From contig CALQJI020000002.1 of the NCBI GenBank assembly GCA_943330855.2, positions 1 through 64,000 on the forward strand: 64,000 nt of DNA. The letters are read 5' to 3'. Within the stretch, counting starts at the first letter, position 1. Every line of letters starts with the position of its first letter. The position numbers and the translations under genes are program-made. The DNA is from Klebsiella pneumoniae (GTDB lineage: Bacteria; Verrucomicrobiota; Verrucomicrobiia; Limisphaerales; SXTU01). Below, in pieces: positions 43,886 through 52,835 of this stretch. The notes beneath the pieces were generated by a model. The model did no database searches. It was not told where the DNA came from and saw only the letters and a program-made list of their open reading frames with translations.

Positions 43886-45289
43886 TTACAGCATCGGGAT
43901 TTTCGCCGCCGCCAAGATGCCGGCGAGGAGGAATAGCAGGCCGAAGATGCCGATGGATTCTTGCCAGGCTTCCTCGAACGAGTAGTTGGCACGCATGGCG
44001 GAGCGCTTGGTGGCCTCCCACGATTCGCGGCTGGGTTTGCCGGCGGCGAAGTCGCGCAGGATCGGGAGCTGGGTGGCGCGGTAGGTCCGGAGGGCTTCAT
44101 CACTGACGTTGACGTTGCCATCCATGGAGGCGGAGGGCGTGTTGCGAGCGATGAAGACCTTGAGTTCCGCGTCGGTGGCCTTGGTCGCAGTCATCGCGTT
44201 GGCGAGGGCGCTGTCGTATTGCGATTTCAACTGCGGGGCGATAACGCGGTCGGTGTGACTATTCATCGCCTGCCAAGCCATGATGCCGATGACCAGTGTG
44301 GCGCACGCGCACGCGCCACCCCCGAGTGCCGAGGCTTTGGTCCGTCCCATCAGCCTCGCGCCAACTCCCGCGAGCACGCCCAAAACGATGGCCATCCAAG
44401 CCGTGGTCATCGGGGTGGATTTCGGATCAATGGGTGTCGCTGAGGTGGATTTGAGGAACACAATCCAGAGAATGGCCCCGATGATTGCGCCGACGCAGGC
44501 GCCGGCCATGCCGAGGCCAATGTTGGGCTGGCGCGCGGCGGATTTGGCGGCGGGTTTCGCTCCAGGCTTCTGCGCGCCGGGTTTCGCCGGATGGGCGGCG
44601 GTGGCGGTGGTAGCGGCGGTGCTTGGTTTGGCGTGCGGGGCGGCGGGCTTGGTGCCGGGTGCCGGGCGGGTGTGCTTCGGGATCTCCATCGGCTTCAGGT
44701 TCGGGCCGGATGATTTGCCGGTGGGCGGTGGGCCGAAGGGGTCGCTGACCACTGCGACCTCGGATGCGGCTGTGGCGGGTTGGGCAGGCGTTGATGGAGC
44801 TGCGGCCACCGGGGCGGGGGCGGGGGCGGACGGCTCGGGGTTGGCGGGAGCAGGTGCGGCAGTCTGCGGTGGTGCGGTGGTCACCGGCGTAGAGTCTGGT
44901 GCGGGCGTGGGCGTGACTTCGGAGGGCGCTGGGCCGATGGGATGCTTGCTGGGATAGCTACGAATCTCCTCGTTGGCGATCGGTGTGAGGTCGACTTGGC
45001 AGCTGGGACAGGTGACCGGCGCGGGCATTTCCAGTTCGGCGAGTTCGAGGTCGAACTTGTAGCGAGCGCCGCACGTGCAGGTGACTCTGACTTCCTTCAA
45101 CGGGCGTGTGTCGGCTGAGGGCGGTGCGGGTTCCTTACCAGAGAGGAAGTCCACAAGGGCGTTGCACGCCGCCGTGGCGGGTGCGCCGCAAGTGGGGCAG
45201 ATGAGGCCGTCGGGCGCGCGGCCGTTCACCAAGTCCATTCCGAACTTGAAGTGGTTGCCGCACTGGCAGGCGATTTTGGTGTCAATCAT
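43886..45289 (-). CDS. Zinc-ribbon membrane protein of unknown function
   Basis: A 467-residue protein with two N-terminal Cys clusters: CQCGNHFKF...CPTCGAPATAAC (residues 8-42) and CTCGARYKFDLE...CPSC (about 70-95), probable zinc ribbons. A long Pro/Ala-rich linker (about 110-250) leads to three membrane helices (GACVGAIIGAILWIVFL; AWMAIVLGVLAGVGARL; CACATLVIGIMAWQAM), a charged soluble stretch, and a last helix (IFGLLFLLAGILAAAKIPML) at the very C-terminus. No enzyme motif is visible. It lies between dnaA and deoA on the same strand. Confidence 0.72.
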   Translation of the reverse strand: MIDTKIACQCGNHFKFGMDLVNGRAPDGLICPTCGAPATAACNALVDFLSGKEPAPPSADTRPLKEVRVTCTCGARYKFDLELAELEMPAPVTCPSCQVDLTPIANEEIRSYPSKHPIGPAPSEVTPTPAPDSTPVTTAPPQTAAPAPANPEPSAPAPAPVAAAPSTPAQPATAASEVAVVSDPFGPPPTGKSSGPNLKPMEIPKHTRPAPGTKPAAPHAKPSTAATTATAAHPAKPGAQKPGAKPAAKSAARQPNIGLGMAGACVGAIIGAILWIVFLKSTSATPIDPKSTPMTTAWMAIVLGVLAGVGARLMGRTKASALGGGACACATLVIGIMAWQAMNSHTDRVIAPQLKSQYDSALANAMTATKATDAELKVFIARNTPSASMDGNVNVSDEALRTYRATQLPILRDFAAGKPSRESWEATKRSAMRANYSFEEAWQESIGIFGLLFLLAGILAAAKIPML

Positions 45290-45486
45290 GGCAAGTGGGG
45301 CCCGGCAGGTTTCCTCAGTCTGTTGAGATGTAGTCTCGGTGACGCGCGGGTTCGTAACCTGAACGAGCGTGTCAGCAAAGAAAAAACCCGTGTCTCGCCG
45401 CCGCCGTGGGAGCGGAAGTGAGTCCGCCGCGACGGTTTTCGTATTTTGTCACGACACTCCCGACTGCGCCCAAGCTGGAGTTGCGC

Positions 45487-46857
45487 TTAACGCTGAAGCT
45501 TTTTCTCCAGCAGCATCACGGTCTGGCGCACACCGGAGTCTACTTCCATGCGGTCTTTCACGAGGCGGCAGGCGTGCATCACGGTGCCGTGATCGCGCCC
45601 ACCGAATGCTTCGCCGATGGTGTTCAGACTGCTCTCGGTCATTTGGCGAGAGAGGAACATCGCGATCTGGCGCGGGAAGGCGATGTTTTCGGGCCGACGC
45701 TTGCTGGTCATGTCTGCGATGCGCAGGTCGAAGTGTTCGGCGACGCGTTTTTGGATGGCCGGGATGGTGAGGGTGAAGCGGTTTTCCTCGTGCAGCACGT
45801 CGCGCAGGAGGTTCTCTGCGGCCTCAATGCTCAAGGGCTTGCCGGTGAGCGAGGCGTAGGAGATGACGCGAATGAGCGCGCCCTCGAGCCGGCGCACGTT
45901 GGTGCGGATGCGTTGGGCGAGGAAATCCGCGAGGTCGTCGGGCAGGGTGCAGCCCATCGCCGCTGCGCGCTTGCGCAGGATGGCGGTGCGCGTCTCGACG
46001 TCGGGCAGTTGCAGGTCGGTAACTAGCCCCCACTCGAAGCGAGAGACGAGCCGCTGCTCCAGCCCCTGAATCTCGCTTGCAGGCCGGTCGCAGGTGAGGA
46101 CGATTTGTTTGTGGCTCTCGTGCAGTGTGTTGAACGTGTGGAAGAACTCCTCCTGGATGCGCTCCTTGCCGGAGAGAAACTGCACGTCGTCAATCAACAG
46201 CAAGTCGGTCTGGCGATACTTCTTGCGGAAGCGGGAGAGGGAATTCTCCTGGAGGCCGGTGATGAACTCGTTGGTGAACTTCTCCGTGCTCATGTAAACG
46301 ACGCGCGCACCCTTTCTGTGCGCGGCGACATGGTGGCCGATGGCGTGGAGGAGGTGCGTCTTGCCCAAACCGACGCCGCCGTAGAGGAAGAGCGGGTTGT
46401 AGGATTTACCCGGATTCTCCGCGACCGCGCGCGCCGCCGAGTGTGCGAATTGGTTGTTGCCCACGACGAAGGTGTCGAAGGTGTTGCACGGGTTGAATCC
46501 GAGTTCGGCCTCTGCCGGTGCGTGACTCTGGCTGCGCGCCGGTGCGGCGGGGGTTGCGGGTTCGACGGGCTTGGATTTCGCGTGTGCGTGATTCGCCTTG
46601 GGCGCGTGGGCGGCGATGCGGAAGCGCACATCGAGTTGTTTCCCCGTGGCAGTGGCGATCACGTCGCGCAACAGGCCAAAATAATTGTCCTTGAGCCACA
46701 TCTCGCAGAAGTCGTCGGCGACCTCGAGTGTGAAGGATTCCGAGTCCATCTCGACGGCACGCAGCGGAGCGAACCAGAGTTTAAAAACCTCGGGGTTGAG
46801 CAGGGCGCGGAGGTTTTCCTGGGCGGCTGGCCAGATTTTTTCGGTGTTGTTCTGCAT
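45487..46857 (-). CDS. dnaA: Chromosomal replication initiator DnaA
   Basis: A 456-residue AAA+ protein that opens oriC. Domain I begins KIWPAAQENLRALLNPEVFKLWF; a Pro/Ala linker follows; the AAA+ part has FVVGNNQFAHSAARAV, GGVGLGKTHLLHAIG (Walker A), LLIDDVQFLSGKE (Walker B) and RLVSRFEWGL; domain IV carries the DnaA-box-binding signature GGRDHGTVMHACRLV. I prefer the ATG at 46855-46857; a GTG at 46902 would add 15 residues. A putative origin lies upstream. Identity is secure. Confidence 0.97.
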   Translation of the reverse strand: MQNNTEKIWPAAQENLRALLNPEVFKLWFAPLRAVEMDSESFTLEVADDFCEMWLKDNYFGLLRDVIATATGKQLDVRFRIAAHAPKANHAHAKSKPVEPATPAAPARSQSHAPAEAELGFNPCNTFDTFVVGNNQFAHSAARAVAENPGKSYNPLFLYGGVGLGKTHLLHAIGHHVAAHRKGARVVYMSTEKFTNEFITGLQENSLSRFRKKYRQTDLLLIDDVQFLSGKERIQEEFFHTFNTLHESHKQIVLTCDRPASEIQGLEQRLVSRFEWGLVTDLQLPDVETRTAILRKRAAAMGCTLPDDLADFLAQRIRTNVRRLEGALIRVISYASLTGKPLSIEAAENLLRDVLHEENRFTLTIPAIQKRVAEHFDLRIADMTSKRRPENIAFPRQIAMFLSRQMTESSLNTIGEAFGGRDHGTVMHACRLVKDRMEVDSGVRQTVMLLEKKLQR

Positions 46858-47230
46858 TTGCGTTGGTTTTCGCAAAAGCTCGGTTTCGTCCAGCTTATTC
46901 ACGCGGCCCTGTCACCGTCCCGTAACACCGATAAAGGCGCGGGTTTTCGCGCAAATTTCGGGGTGCTGGAGTTGGTGGCGAGTTGGGTTCATGGCGGCGT
47001 GCTTGAGATTTAGAAATCAGCTTAACAAATTCATTTTCAATTACTTACAGTTTAACTGCTCCAGTTTTCGAGGAAAAACGTTCCTCGATGATTTGGCGAC
47101 TGGAAGTGCACCGTGTGCGCTTGCTTGTAGGGCAGCCCCCCGGTGCTGGGAAGGACAAATTATTAGCTCTTGTTCGCAAGTTGTTCACAACCGGAGTTTC
47201 GCCAATAAAACAAGGGTTTTCCAGAATTTA
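46858..47230. other. Probable replication origin (oriC) region upstream of dnaA
   Basis: The region is gene-free and carries an AT-rich stretch at about 47018-47062, unusual for this high-GC window. Two DnaA-box-like 9-mers, TTGTTCGCA (47170-47178) and TTGTTCACA (47181-47189), lie 11 bases apart, and TTATTCACG is at 46895-46903. None is a perfect TTATCCACA. Position next to dnaA and these features make an origin likely but not proven. Confidence 0.45.
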
Positions 47231-47720
47231 GGAGCCGGAATGAAGGGTTGAACCAGCCGGATGGCACGAAACCTTACCGCCTCAAACCGCCGCCTCGCCA
47301 GCCTCCTCCGTGTGGCTGCGCGTCATGCTTTCAAACGTGCTGCCGAAAACCTTCGCAGCGCCGTTCTTGGCGTTGGTGGTGATGGCATTGCCATGCACGG
47401 CTAACAGGACAAGATGCCACGACCGTCTGTGCCGGAAGGATTCTTTAGCCACGGATGGAACACAGATGAAATACGGATGGCAACGAGACGAACGCATCCT
47501 GCGATTCAGGTAAACGCGGCTTCCAAAGGGTGATGAGGAACACAGAAGCGCAGCGCTGTGATTTTCATCTGTTGTCCCGTATTCGATCCGTGCTCCTCAG
47601 TGGCTCAACTGGATGGTCTCGGTTCAGTCTCCCTTTAGTTGCCGATGTCGAAGGCTGCCCACTCTTGGGTGAGTTCACGCGTCGGTCTTCCTGCGGTTCT
47701 TCAAACACCTCTCCGCCCGT
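47231..47720. other. 490-base non-coding region with a diverged inverted repeat
   Basis: No gene is supported. An inverted pair (47444-47480 and 47576-47608) of the TAGCCACGGATGGAACACAGATG type lies within it, related to the pair at 21354-21449. The rest is unassigned and separates the oriC region from the epimerase 3' end. Confidence 0.65.
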
Positions 47721-48728
47721 TCAGTGCCGCAAGTAGTCATGCTGCCTGAACCACTCCGCTGCGTCGGCGAGCGCGTCGCGTGGGGGCGTCTGCGGGAGTC
47801 CTAGTTCGCGGATCGCCTTGGCGGGGTTGAAGAACATTTTGTAGCGGGCCATGCGCACGCCAGCGAGCGGGGCCTTGGGTGGCTTGCCGGTGAATCTGGA
47901 AATTCCTTCGTCCACGTGTGCCGCGAGCAAGGGGATGAAGTAGGGCAGGGCGACGCGCGGCGCGGGCACGCCGGTGAGATCCTGCAACACGGCGAAAGCC
48001 TCGTGCATCGTCCAGTTGCCTGCTGCGTGGCCGAGGATATAGCGCTCGCCGACGCGCCCCTTCTCGGCGGCGAGGATGTGCCCGACCGCCACGTCGCGCA
48101 CATGGACCCAGTTGAGGCCGGTGTCGAGGTAAGCGGGCATGGCGCGATTGAGGAAGTCCACGATGACCTTGCCGGTGGGGGTGGGCTTCACGTCACGCGG
48201 GCCGACGGGGGCGCTGGGATTCACGATGACGATGGGTAGTCCCTTCTTCGCCAACTCGAGCGCGACGACTTCTGCACGCCACTTGGAGAGTTTGTAGGGG
48301 TTACTCATCTGCGCCTCGGACACGGGGGCGTCCTCGTCTGTCGGCGTGAGATGACCATTCACTTCCTTTGGCAGGCCGATGCAGCCGACCGTGCTGGTGT
48401 AAACGATGCGCGAACAGTCAGCGAGGAAAGCGGCCTCCAGCACGTTGCGCGTGCCATCCACGTTTGCGGCAAACATCGGTGCGTAATCGGGGAGCCAGAG
48501 GTGATAGCTGGCGGCGACGTGGAAGCACCAGTCGAAGCCATTCATCCCGCCACGCAACAGAACGGGGTCGCTCAAATCGCCCTCGAGTAACTCGTAATCC
48601 GCGCCTTCGAGCCCGCGCAAGTCCGCGCCACTCCGCGCCAGCACGCGGACGGAATGACCGCGCCGACAAAGCTCGTGGACAAGGTTCGCTCCGATGAAGC
48701 CGGAGCCGCCGGTGACAAAGCATTTCAT
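47721..48728 (-). CDS. NAD-dependent epimerase/dehydratase, HpnA-like
   Basis: A 335-residue extended SDR. The N-terminal KCFVTGGSGFIGANLVHELCRRGHSVRVLAR is the NAD-binding fold; HVAASYHLWLPD, VDGTRNVLEAA and IVYTSTVGCIGL follow, with the catalytic YxxxK in NPYKLSKW. DVKPTPTGKVIVDFLNRAMPAYLDTGLNWVHVRDVAVGH closely matches hopanoid-associated sugar epimerases (HpnA). No other hpn gene is in the window, so a hopanoid link is unproven. The ATG at 48726-48728 places the glycine motif at residue 7. It could alternatively act in sugar-nucleotide metabolism for the glycan island. Confidence 0.85.
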   Translation of the reverse strand: MKCFVTGGSGFIGANLVHELCRRGHSVRVLARSGADLRGLEGADYELLEGDLSDPVLLRGGMNGFDWCFHVAASYHLWLPDYAPMFAANVDGTRNVLEAAFLADCSRIVYTSTVGCIGLPKEVNGHLTPTDEDAPVSEAQMSNPYKLSKWRAEVVALELAKKGLPIVIVNPSAPVGPRDVKPTPTGKVIVDFLNRAMPAYLDTGLNWVHVRDVAVGHILAAEKGRVGERYILGHAAGNWTMHEAFAVLQDLTGVPAPRVALPYFIPLLAAHVDEGISRFTGKPPKAPLAGVRMARYKMFFNPAKAIRELGLPQTPPRDALADAAEWFRQHDYLRH

Positions 48729-49059
48729 GTTCGTGCGCGCCGTAGCGCAAATGGGCGCGCAGCTTGGCGGGCAATGCAGGGCGGGCACAAGTCAAAGGGA
48801 CGCGAGGCGACAGGCTGACCAGTGCCAATTCACCAAGCGGTGGCAAGGGGATGGCGGGCAAAGGAATCAGGGCGGAGGAAAGAGTTTTCGTTGTCCCTCA
48901 CTCCGCCGTGGTGCGGACGAATCCCGGGCCCGCCGGGCCACGAGTAAGTTTGCTGCTAGCAGGCGCGGAAGTGCATGCAGGGCCTGCTGACAAGCTGACG
49001 CAACAGCTCAAAACGCCGCCTTCGCCTTCAACTTTCAGCTTTCAACCTTCAACTCCCCA
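48729..49059. other. 331-base non-coding region
   Basis: No gene is recognised. A CTTTCAACTTTCAGCTTTC-like run near 49030 and ordinary GC-rich DNA are present; the promoter of the epimerase should lie at the left end. No clear hairpin or box stands out. Confidence 0.45.
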
Positions 49060-49941
49060 TCACTCCCCGCCCCACCGCGCCAGCCGCTGCCGCAGCTTCT
49101 TCACGTGCGAAAATTTTGGCGTGAGCGGGGGAAAATCTTTCAACAGTTGTTCCGCCGTCGGCACCGCGCCCCACGCAGTCACCGTGAACATCTCGAAGGC
49201 GCGTTGTGAATTGAAGCGCAGCTCACGGTTCTGCCGCAGGAAGCGCTCGCGCAGCACGGCCCGCCACGCTTCGCGATTCTGCGGCGCGGCCATTTTGTGC
49301 CGGCCCACCCACGGGATCCACTCGACGATTTGCGACTGGTGGCACCACGTCATGTCGCAGATGGCCTCGAACGCGGCCTCCACATCCACCGCCAAGTCAT
49401 GCGCGTTCTCGCCGAACTGGTAGGTATCGTAGGTGTTCAGGATCACCGGCACCTTCACTTGCTTTGACTGCGTCTCATCCGTCGGATACTCGGGCGTGAA
49501 GGCGTGCGGCACATTGATCATGTAGGCCACCTCACGCACCGCCACCGCCACCGCCACGTGGTCCACGTGAATGCCCGCGCGCGGGTCGCTCGCCACCGGC
49601 GGGCAGAACAAGTAATCCGGCTCGAAGTCGCGGATCACCTTCCACAGCGCCGCGAGCAAATCGGTGGTCACGCGCAAGCATGCCTCGCGCGGAATCTCCC
49701 CGTTCGGCAGCCGCAGTGGCTCGAACTGAAACCCGCCAATCGCCGCGCTCGCCGCCTGCTCGCGCAAGCGCAGCGCGCCCGTCTCCTCGCGCGGGCGGAA
49801 GTGGTGCCCGGCCCGTCCGTCCGTGCAGACCACGACCTTCGCCGTGAAGTCCGCGCCCAGTTTCCGCCGCCACAGCTCGAACGTCCCGGCAGCGGTGAAC
49901 TCGTAGTCGTCGTGATGCGCGTGTAAAAAGAGAGCCTTCAT
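49060..49941 (-). CDS. PIG-L family deacetylase
   Basis: A 293-residue LmbE/PIG-L-type zinc hydrolase that removes N-acetyl groups, typically from N-acetylglucosaminyl compounds. The metal motif at the N-terminus is KALFLHAHHDDYEF, a variant of AHPDDE in which Pro is His and Glu comes one residue later. A second site, HVDHVAVAVAVR, matches the conserved HxDH. The start ATG at 49939-49941 gives the motif at residue 7. It is divergent from anmK, 60 bases away; together they may serve amino-sugar recycling. Substrate not known. Confidence 0.87.
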   Translation of the reverse strand: MKALFLHAHHDDYEFTAAGTFELWRRKLGADFTAKVVVCTDGRAGHHFRPREETGALRLREQAASAAIGGFQFEPLRLPNGEIPREACLRVTTDLLAALWKVIRDFEPDYLFCPPVASDPRAGIHVDHVAVAVAVREVAYMINVPHAFTPEYPTDETQSKQVKVPVILNTYDTYQFGENAHDLAVDVEAAFEAICDMTWCHQSQIVEWIPWVGRHKMAAPQNREAWRAVLRERFLRQNRELRFNSQRAFEMFTVTAWGAVPTAEQLLKDFPPLTPKFSHVKKLRQRLARWGGE

Positions 49942-50001
49942 AATTGCCAGTCGGTCGTTCGTCCGTAATGTGCGCACAACATTGATCAACGCCGCACTGA
50001 A

Positions 50002-51147
50002 GTGAAGAACGACCTCGACTCGATCTGCTCGCTCCGTGTCCTTGGTATCATGTCCGGCACCAGCCTCGACGGCGTGGACTGCGCCCTCTGCCAGGTGGGC
50101 CCCGACGTGGAGTTGCTGAAACTCTGGAGCGTCCCCTTCCCGAAGCCACTCCACAGACGCCTCCACCTCGCCGCGAGCGGCGAGGCCACGGGCTGGGAGA
50201 CCGCGCAACTTCACCACGACCTCGGTCGCTTCTACGCCACCGCCGCCCAGCGCGATCCCGCCGCCCGCCGCGCGCAACTCATTGGCCTCCACGGCCAGAC
50301 CCTCTTCCACCACCCACATCCCACCCGGCCCGCCACGTTGCAAATCGGCGAACCCGCTTATCTCGCCGAGTCCCTGCGCGTTCCGGTCGTCAGCAACTTC
50401 CGCGTCGCCGACCTCGCGGCAGGCGGACAGGGCGCGCCGCTGGCGTCGCTTTTTCACCAAGTCCACTTCTGCTGGGCCGGCCAGCACGTCTGCTTCCACA
50501 ACCTTGGCGGCATCAGCAACGTCACTTCGATGACCTTGCGACGTGGGCAAGCCCCACGCCTGCGCGCCTTCGATACCGGCCCCGCGAACGTCCTGCTCGA
50601 TCTCGCGATGCGCCACTTCACGAACGGACGCCAGCACTGCGACCGCGACGGGCAGTTCGCAGCCCGCGGACTCGTCTGCGAGCCACTGGTGAAGCGGTGG
50701 CTGAAACACCCCTACTTCCGCAAAGCCCCGCCGAAGAGCACGGGCCGCGAGCTCTTCGGCGAGAAGTTTCTCCAACCCGCCCTCGCCGAGATGAAGCGCC
50801 TGCGACTTTCACCGCAGGACTTTGTCGCCACGCTCACCGAGTTCACCGCCCGTTCCATTGCATTGAACTACCGACTCCACCTGCCCTCGCCGCCCGACCG
50901 CGTGGTGGTAGCCGGTGGCGGCACGGCGAACTCCACGCTGTGCCACGCCATCCAGCGCGAACTCACCGCACTGAACCCCCGCCTTCATTTCTCCCACTGC
51001 AAAGAATACGGCTGGCCCGCGCAAGCCATCGAGCCCGCAGCCTTCGCGCTCCTCGCATGGCGGCGTTGGTTTGGCTTGCACGGCAACATTCCGGGCACCA
51101 CCGGCGCGCGCCGCTCCGTCGTCTGCGGTCAAATCACTGCACACTGA
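50002..51147 (+). CDS. anmK: Anhydro-N-acetylmuramic acid kinase AnmK
   Basis: AnmK opens and phosphorylates 1,6-anhydro-MurNAc during peptidoglycan recycling. The 381-residue protein begins with the conserved VLGIMSGTSLDGVDCALC, has LIGLHGQTLFHHP, LQIGEPAYLAE, HNLGGISNVT and AFDTGPANVLLD, and a C-terminal VVVAGGGTANSTLCHAI loop, all typical of the family (about 370-390 residues). The GTG at 50002 is used because the first ATG lies inside the conserved IMSGTS. A single family A repeat arm follows its stop by 2 bases. Confidence 0.94.
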   Translation: MKNDLDSICSLRVLGIMSGTSLDGVDCALCQVGPDVELLKLWSVPFPKPLHRRLHLAASGEATGWETAQLHHDLGRFYATAAQRDPAARRAQLIGLHGQTLFHHPHPTRPATLQIGEPAYLAESLRVPVVSNFRVADLAAGGQGAPLASLFHQVHFCWAGQHVCFHNLGGISNVTSMTLRRGQAPRLRAFDTGPANVLLDLAMRHFTNGRQHCDRDGQFAARGLVCEPLVKRWLKHPYFRKAPPKSTGRELFGEKFLQPALAEMKRLRLSPQDFVATLTEFTARSIALNYRLHLPSPPDRVVVAGGGTANSTLCHAIQRELTALNPRLHFSHCKEYGWPAQAIEPAAFALLAWRRWFGLHGNIPGTTGARRSVVCGQITAH

Positions 51148-51149
51148 AA

Positions 51150-51172
51150 GGAGCGCGGCAGCCCACGTCCGC
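51150..51172. repeat. Single family A REP arm
   Basis: A copy of the 23-base family A arm (GGAGCGCGGCAGCCCACGTCCGC with small changes), without a partner. It begins two bases after the anmK stop. Confidence 0.7.
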
Positions 51173-51311
51173 AGCCAGTTTCATCTGCCGAGCAGAGTTG
51201 AGAGAGAGGATGGAAGAGAGAGGTGCTGACGCGGTTCTTCGCCACCTTCTAGCCTCTATCCGCTCGCATCTTTCCTCGCCTCGCCTCCTCACCTGTCGTA
51301 TCCACACCTCC

Positions 51312-52556
51312 ATGCATCCGCACGCGCGAGCCTTCGCCCTGCAACTCCTTCTCGTTGCCACTGTCCTTCCCGCCGCCGATTGGCCGCAATACCTCGGCCC
51401 CACCCGCAATGCCACCTACGCCGGCACGGACCTCGCCGACGGGTGGCCCAAGGAAGGCCCGCCGCTCGCATGGCAGAAAAAGCTCGGCACGGGCTGGGCT
51501 GGGCCGGTTGTGGCGGGCGGCAAAGTCATCGTCTTCCACCGCGTCGCGGACGAGGAGCTTGTCGAGTGCCTTGATGCGAAGACCGGCAAGGAGCTTTGGA
51601 AGCAAGCATTCCCCACCCGTTACACCGACCGCTTCGGATTCGACAACGGCCCGCGCGCCACGCCCTGCATCGCCGACGGACGGGTTTTTGTGTTTGGCGC
51701 GAACGGCAACTTGCGCGCGCTGGACTTCGCCACCGGCAAACCCCTGTGGAGTGTGGACGCTCAAAAGGACTTTGGCGCGGACCCGGGCTTCTTTGGCTTC
51801 GCCTGCTCGCCGCTCGTGGAGGGGAAGAAATTGCTCGTCAACATCGGCGGGAAGAACGGCGCGGGCATCCTCGCCTTCGACCCCAGCACTGGAAAAGTGC
51901 TCTGGCAAGCGCCCGACGACGAAGCTAGTTATTCTGCACCCATCGCGGCCACCTTCCTCGGCCAACGCCACACCCTCTTCTTTGCGCGGCACAAACTCGT
52001 CTCCCTCGACCCCGCGAGTGGCAAAGTCCACTTCACCTTCCCGTGGGGCCCCAAGATGCAGGCATCCGTCAGCGCGGCCGTGCCCGTCGTGTCCGGCGAC
52101 ACCGTGTTCATCTCCGCCGGATACGGAGCCGGGGCGGCGTTGCTGCGCGTGCAGGCCGGCGGGGTGGAGAAACTCTGGTCCGGCGAGGAACAACTCACTG
52201 CGCAATACGTCACCCCCGTTCTGCGCGATGGCTTCCTCTACGGCTTCGAGGGCCGCGTGGACACCGGCCCCAAGCCGGAGCTGCGCTGCGTGGAACTCGC
52301 CACTGGCAAAGTGCGCTGGAGCACGGCACGCGTCACGCATGGCGGTATCATTCTCGCTGGTGCCGACCTCCTCATCGCCTCCGACAGCGGTGAACTCGTC
52401 CGGGTAGCCGCCGAGCCGAATGGCTTCTTGGAGAAAACCCGCGCGCAAATCCTCGGCCGCGAAGGCCGCGCCCAACCGGCCCTCGCTGACGGCCTCCTGC
52501 TCGCCCGTGACAAAGGCAAGCTCGTGGCGGTGGACCTGCGCAAACGTCTCGACTGA
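51312..52556 (+). CDS. Exported PQQ-like beta-propeller protein
   Basis: A 414-residue protein with signal peptide AFALQLLLVATVLPAAD and a DWPQYLGPTRN start common to PVC outer-layer PQQ-propeller proteins. Propeller blades are visible as repeated CLDAKTGKELWKQ, RALDFATGKPLWSV, LAFDPSTGKVLWQ, VSLDPASGKVHFT, RCVELATGKVRWS units. The family is often called PQQ-binding-like (PF13360), but PQQ-ligand residues are not evident, so an enzymatic role is uncertain; such proteins are frequently periplasmic or surface scaffolds. The start is the ATG at 51312 that opens the signal peptide. Confidence 0.85.
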   Translation: MHPHARAFALQLLLVATVLPAADWPQYLGPTRNATYAGTDLADGWPKEGPPLAWQKKLGTGWAGPVVAGGKVIVFHRVADEELVECLDAKTGKELWKQAFPTRYTDRFGFDNGPRATPCIADGRVFVFGANGNLRALDFATGKPLWSVDAQKDFGADPGFFGFACSPLVEGKKLLVNIGGKNGAGILAFDPSTGKVLWQAPDDEASYSAPIAATFLGQRHTLFFARHKLVSLDPASGKVHFTFPWGPKMQASVSAAVPVVSGDTVFISAGYGAGAALLRVQAGGVEKLWSGEEQLTAQYVTPVLRDGFLYGFEGRVDTGPKPELRCVELATGKVRWSTARVTHGGIILAGADLLIASDSGELVRVAAEPNGFLEKTRAQILGREGRAQPALADGLLLARDKGKLVAVDLRKRLD

Positions 52557-52696
52557 ACGGCTCCGTCATTTCAGTCAGGAGTCAGCAGTTTTAGCACACG
52601 CAGCAGCCCAATTTTGACAGTTGCACGACATTGTTTAGAAAAACTTTTGACAAAGCCCCGAGCCATTCCATAACGTGCGCGCCGCACTGACTGGTT

Positions 52697-52772
52697 GGGG
52701 TCGTAGCTCAGTTGGTAGAGCACCACAATGGCATTGTGGGGGTCAGGGGTTCGAATCCCTTCGGCTCCACCA
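52697..52772 (+). tRNA. tRNA-Ala (anticodon GGC)
   Basis: A 76-base cloverleaf. The acceptor stem GGGGTCG pairs with CGGCTCC (one G-T), the D arm contains TAGCTCAGTTGGTAGAGC, the anticodon stem CCACA/TGTGG encloses ATGGCAT with anticodon GGC, and the T arm is GGGGTTCGAATCCC. The CCA end is encoded (52770-52772). It reads GCC (and GCU) alanine codons. Confidence 0.96.
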
Positions 52773-52835
52773 TTTTCAGGCGAACGGAGGGGAATGTAGT
52801 TTTGTTAAAAACTCGCTACTTCTCCCCGCACGTTC

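Noticed and set aside
50697..51311. Extended N-terminus of the PQQ-propeller gene overlapping anmK
   Set aside because: The overlap is out-of-frame anmK; the signal peptide begins at the ATG at 51312.
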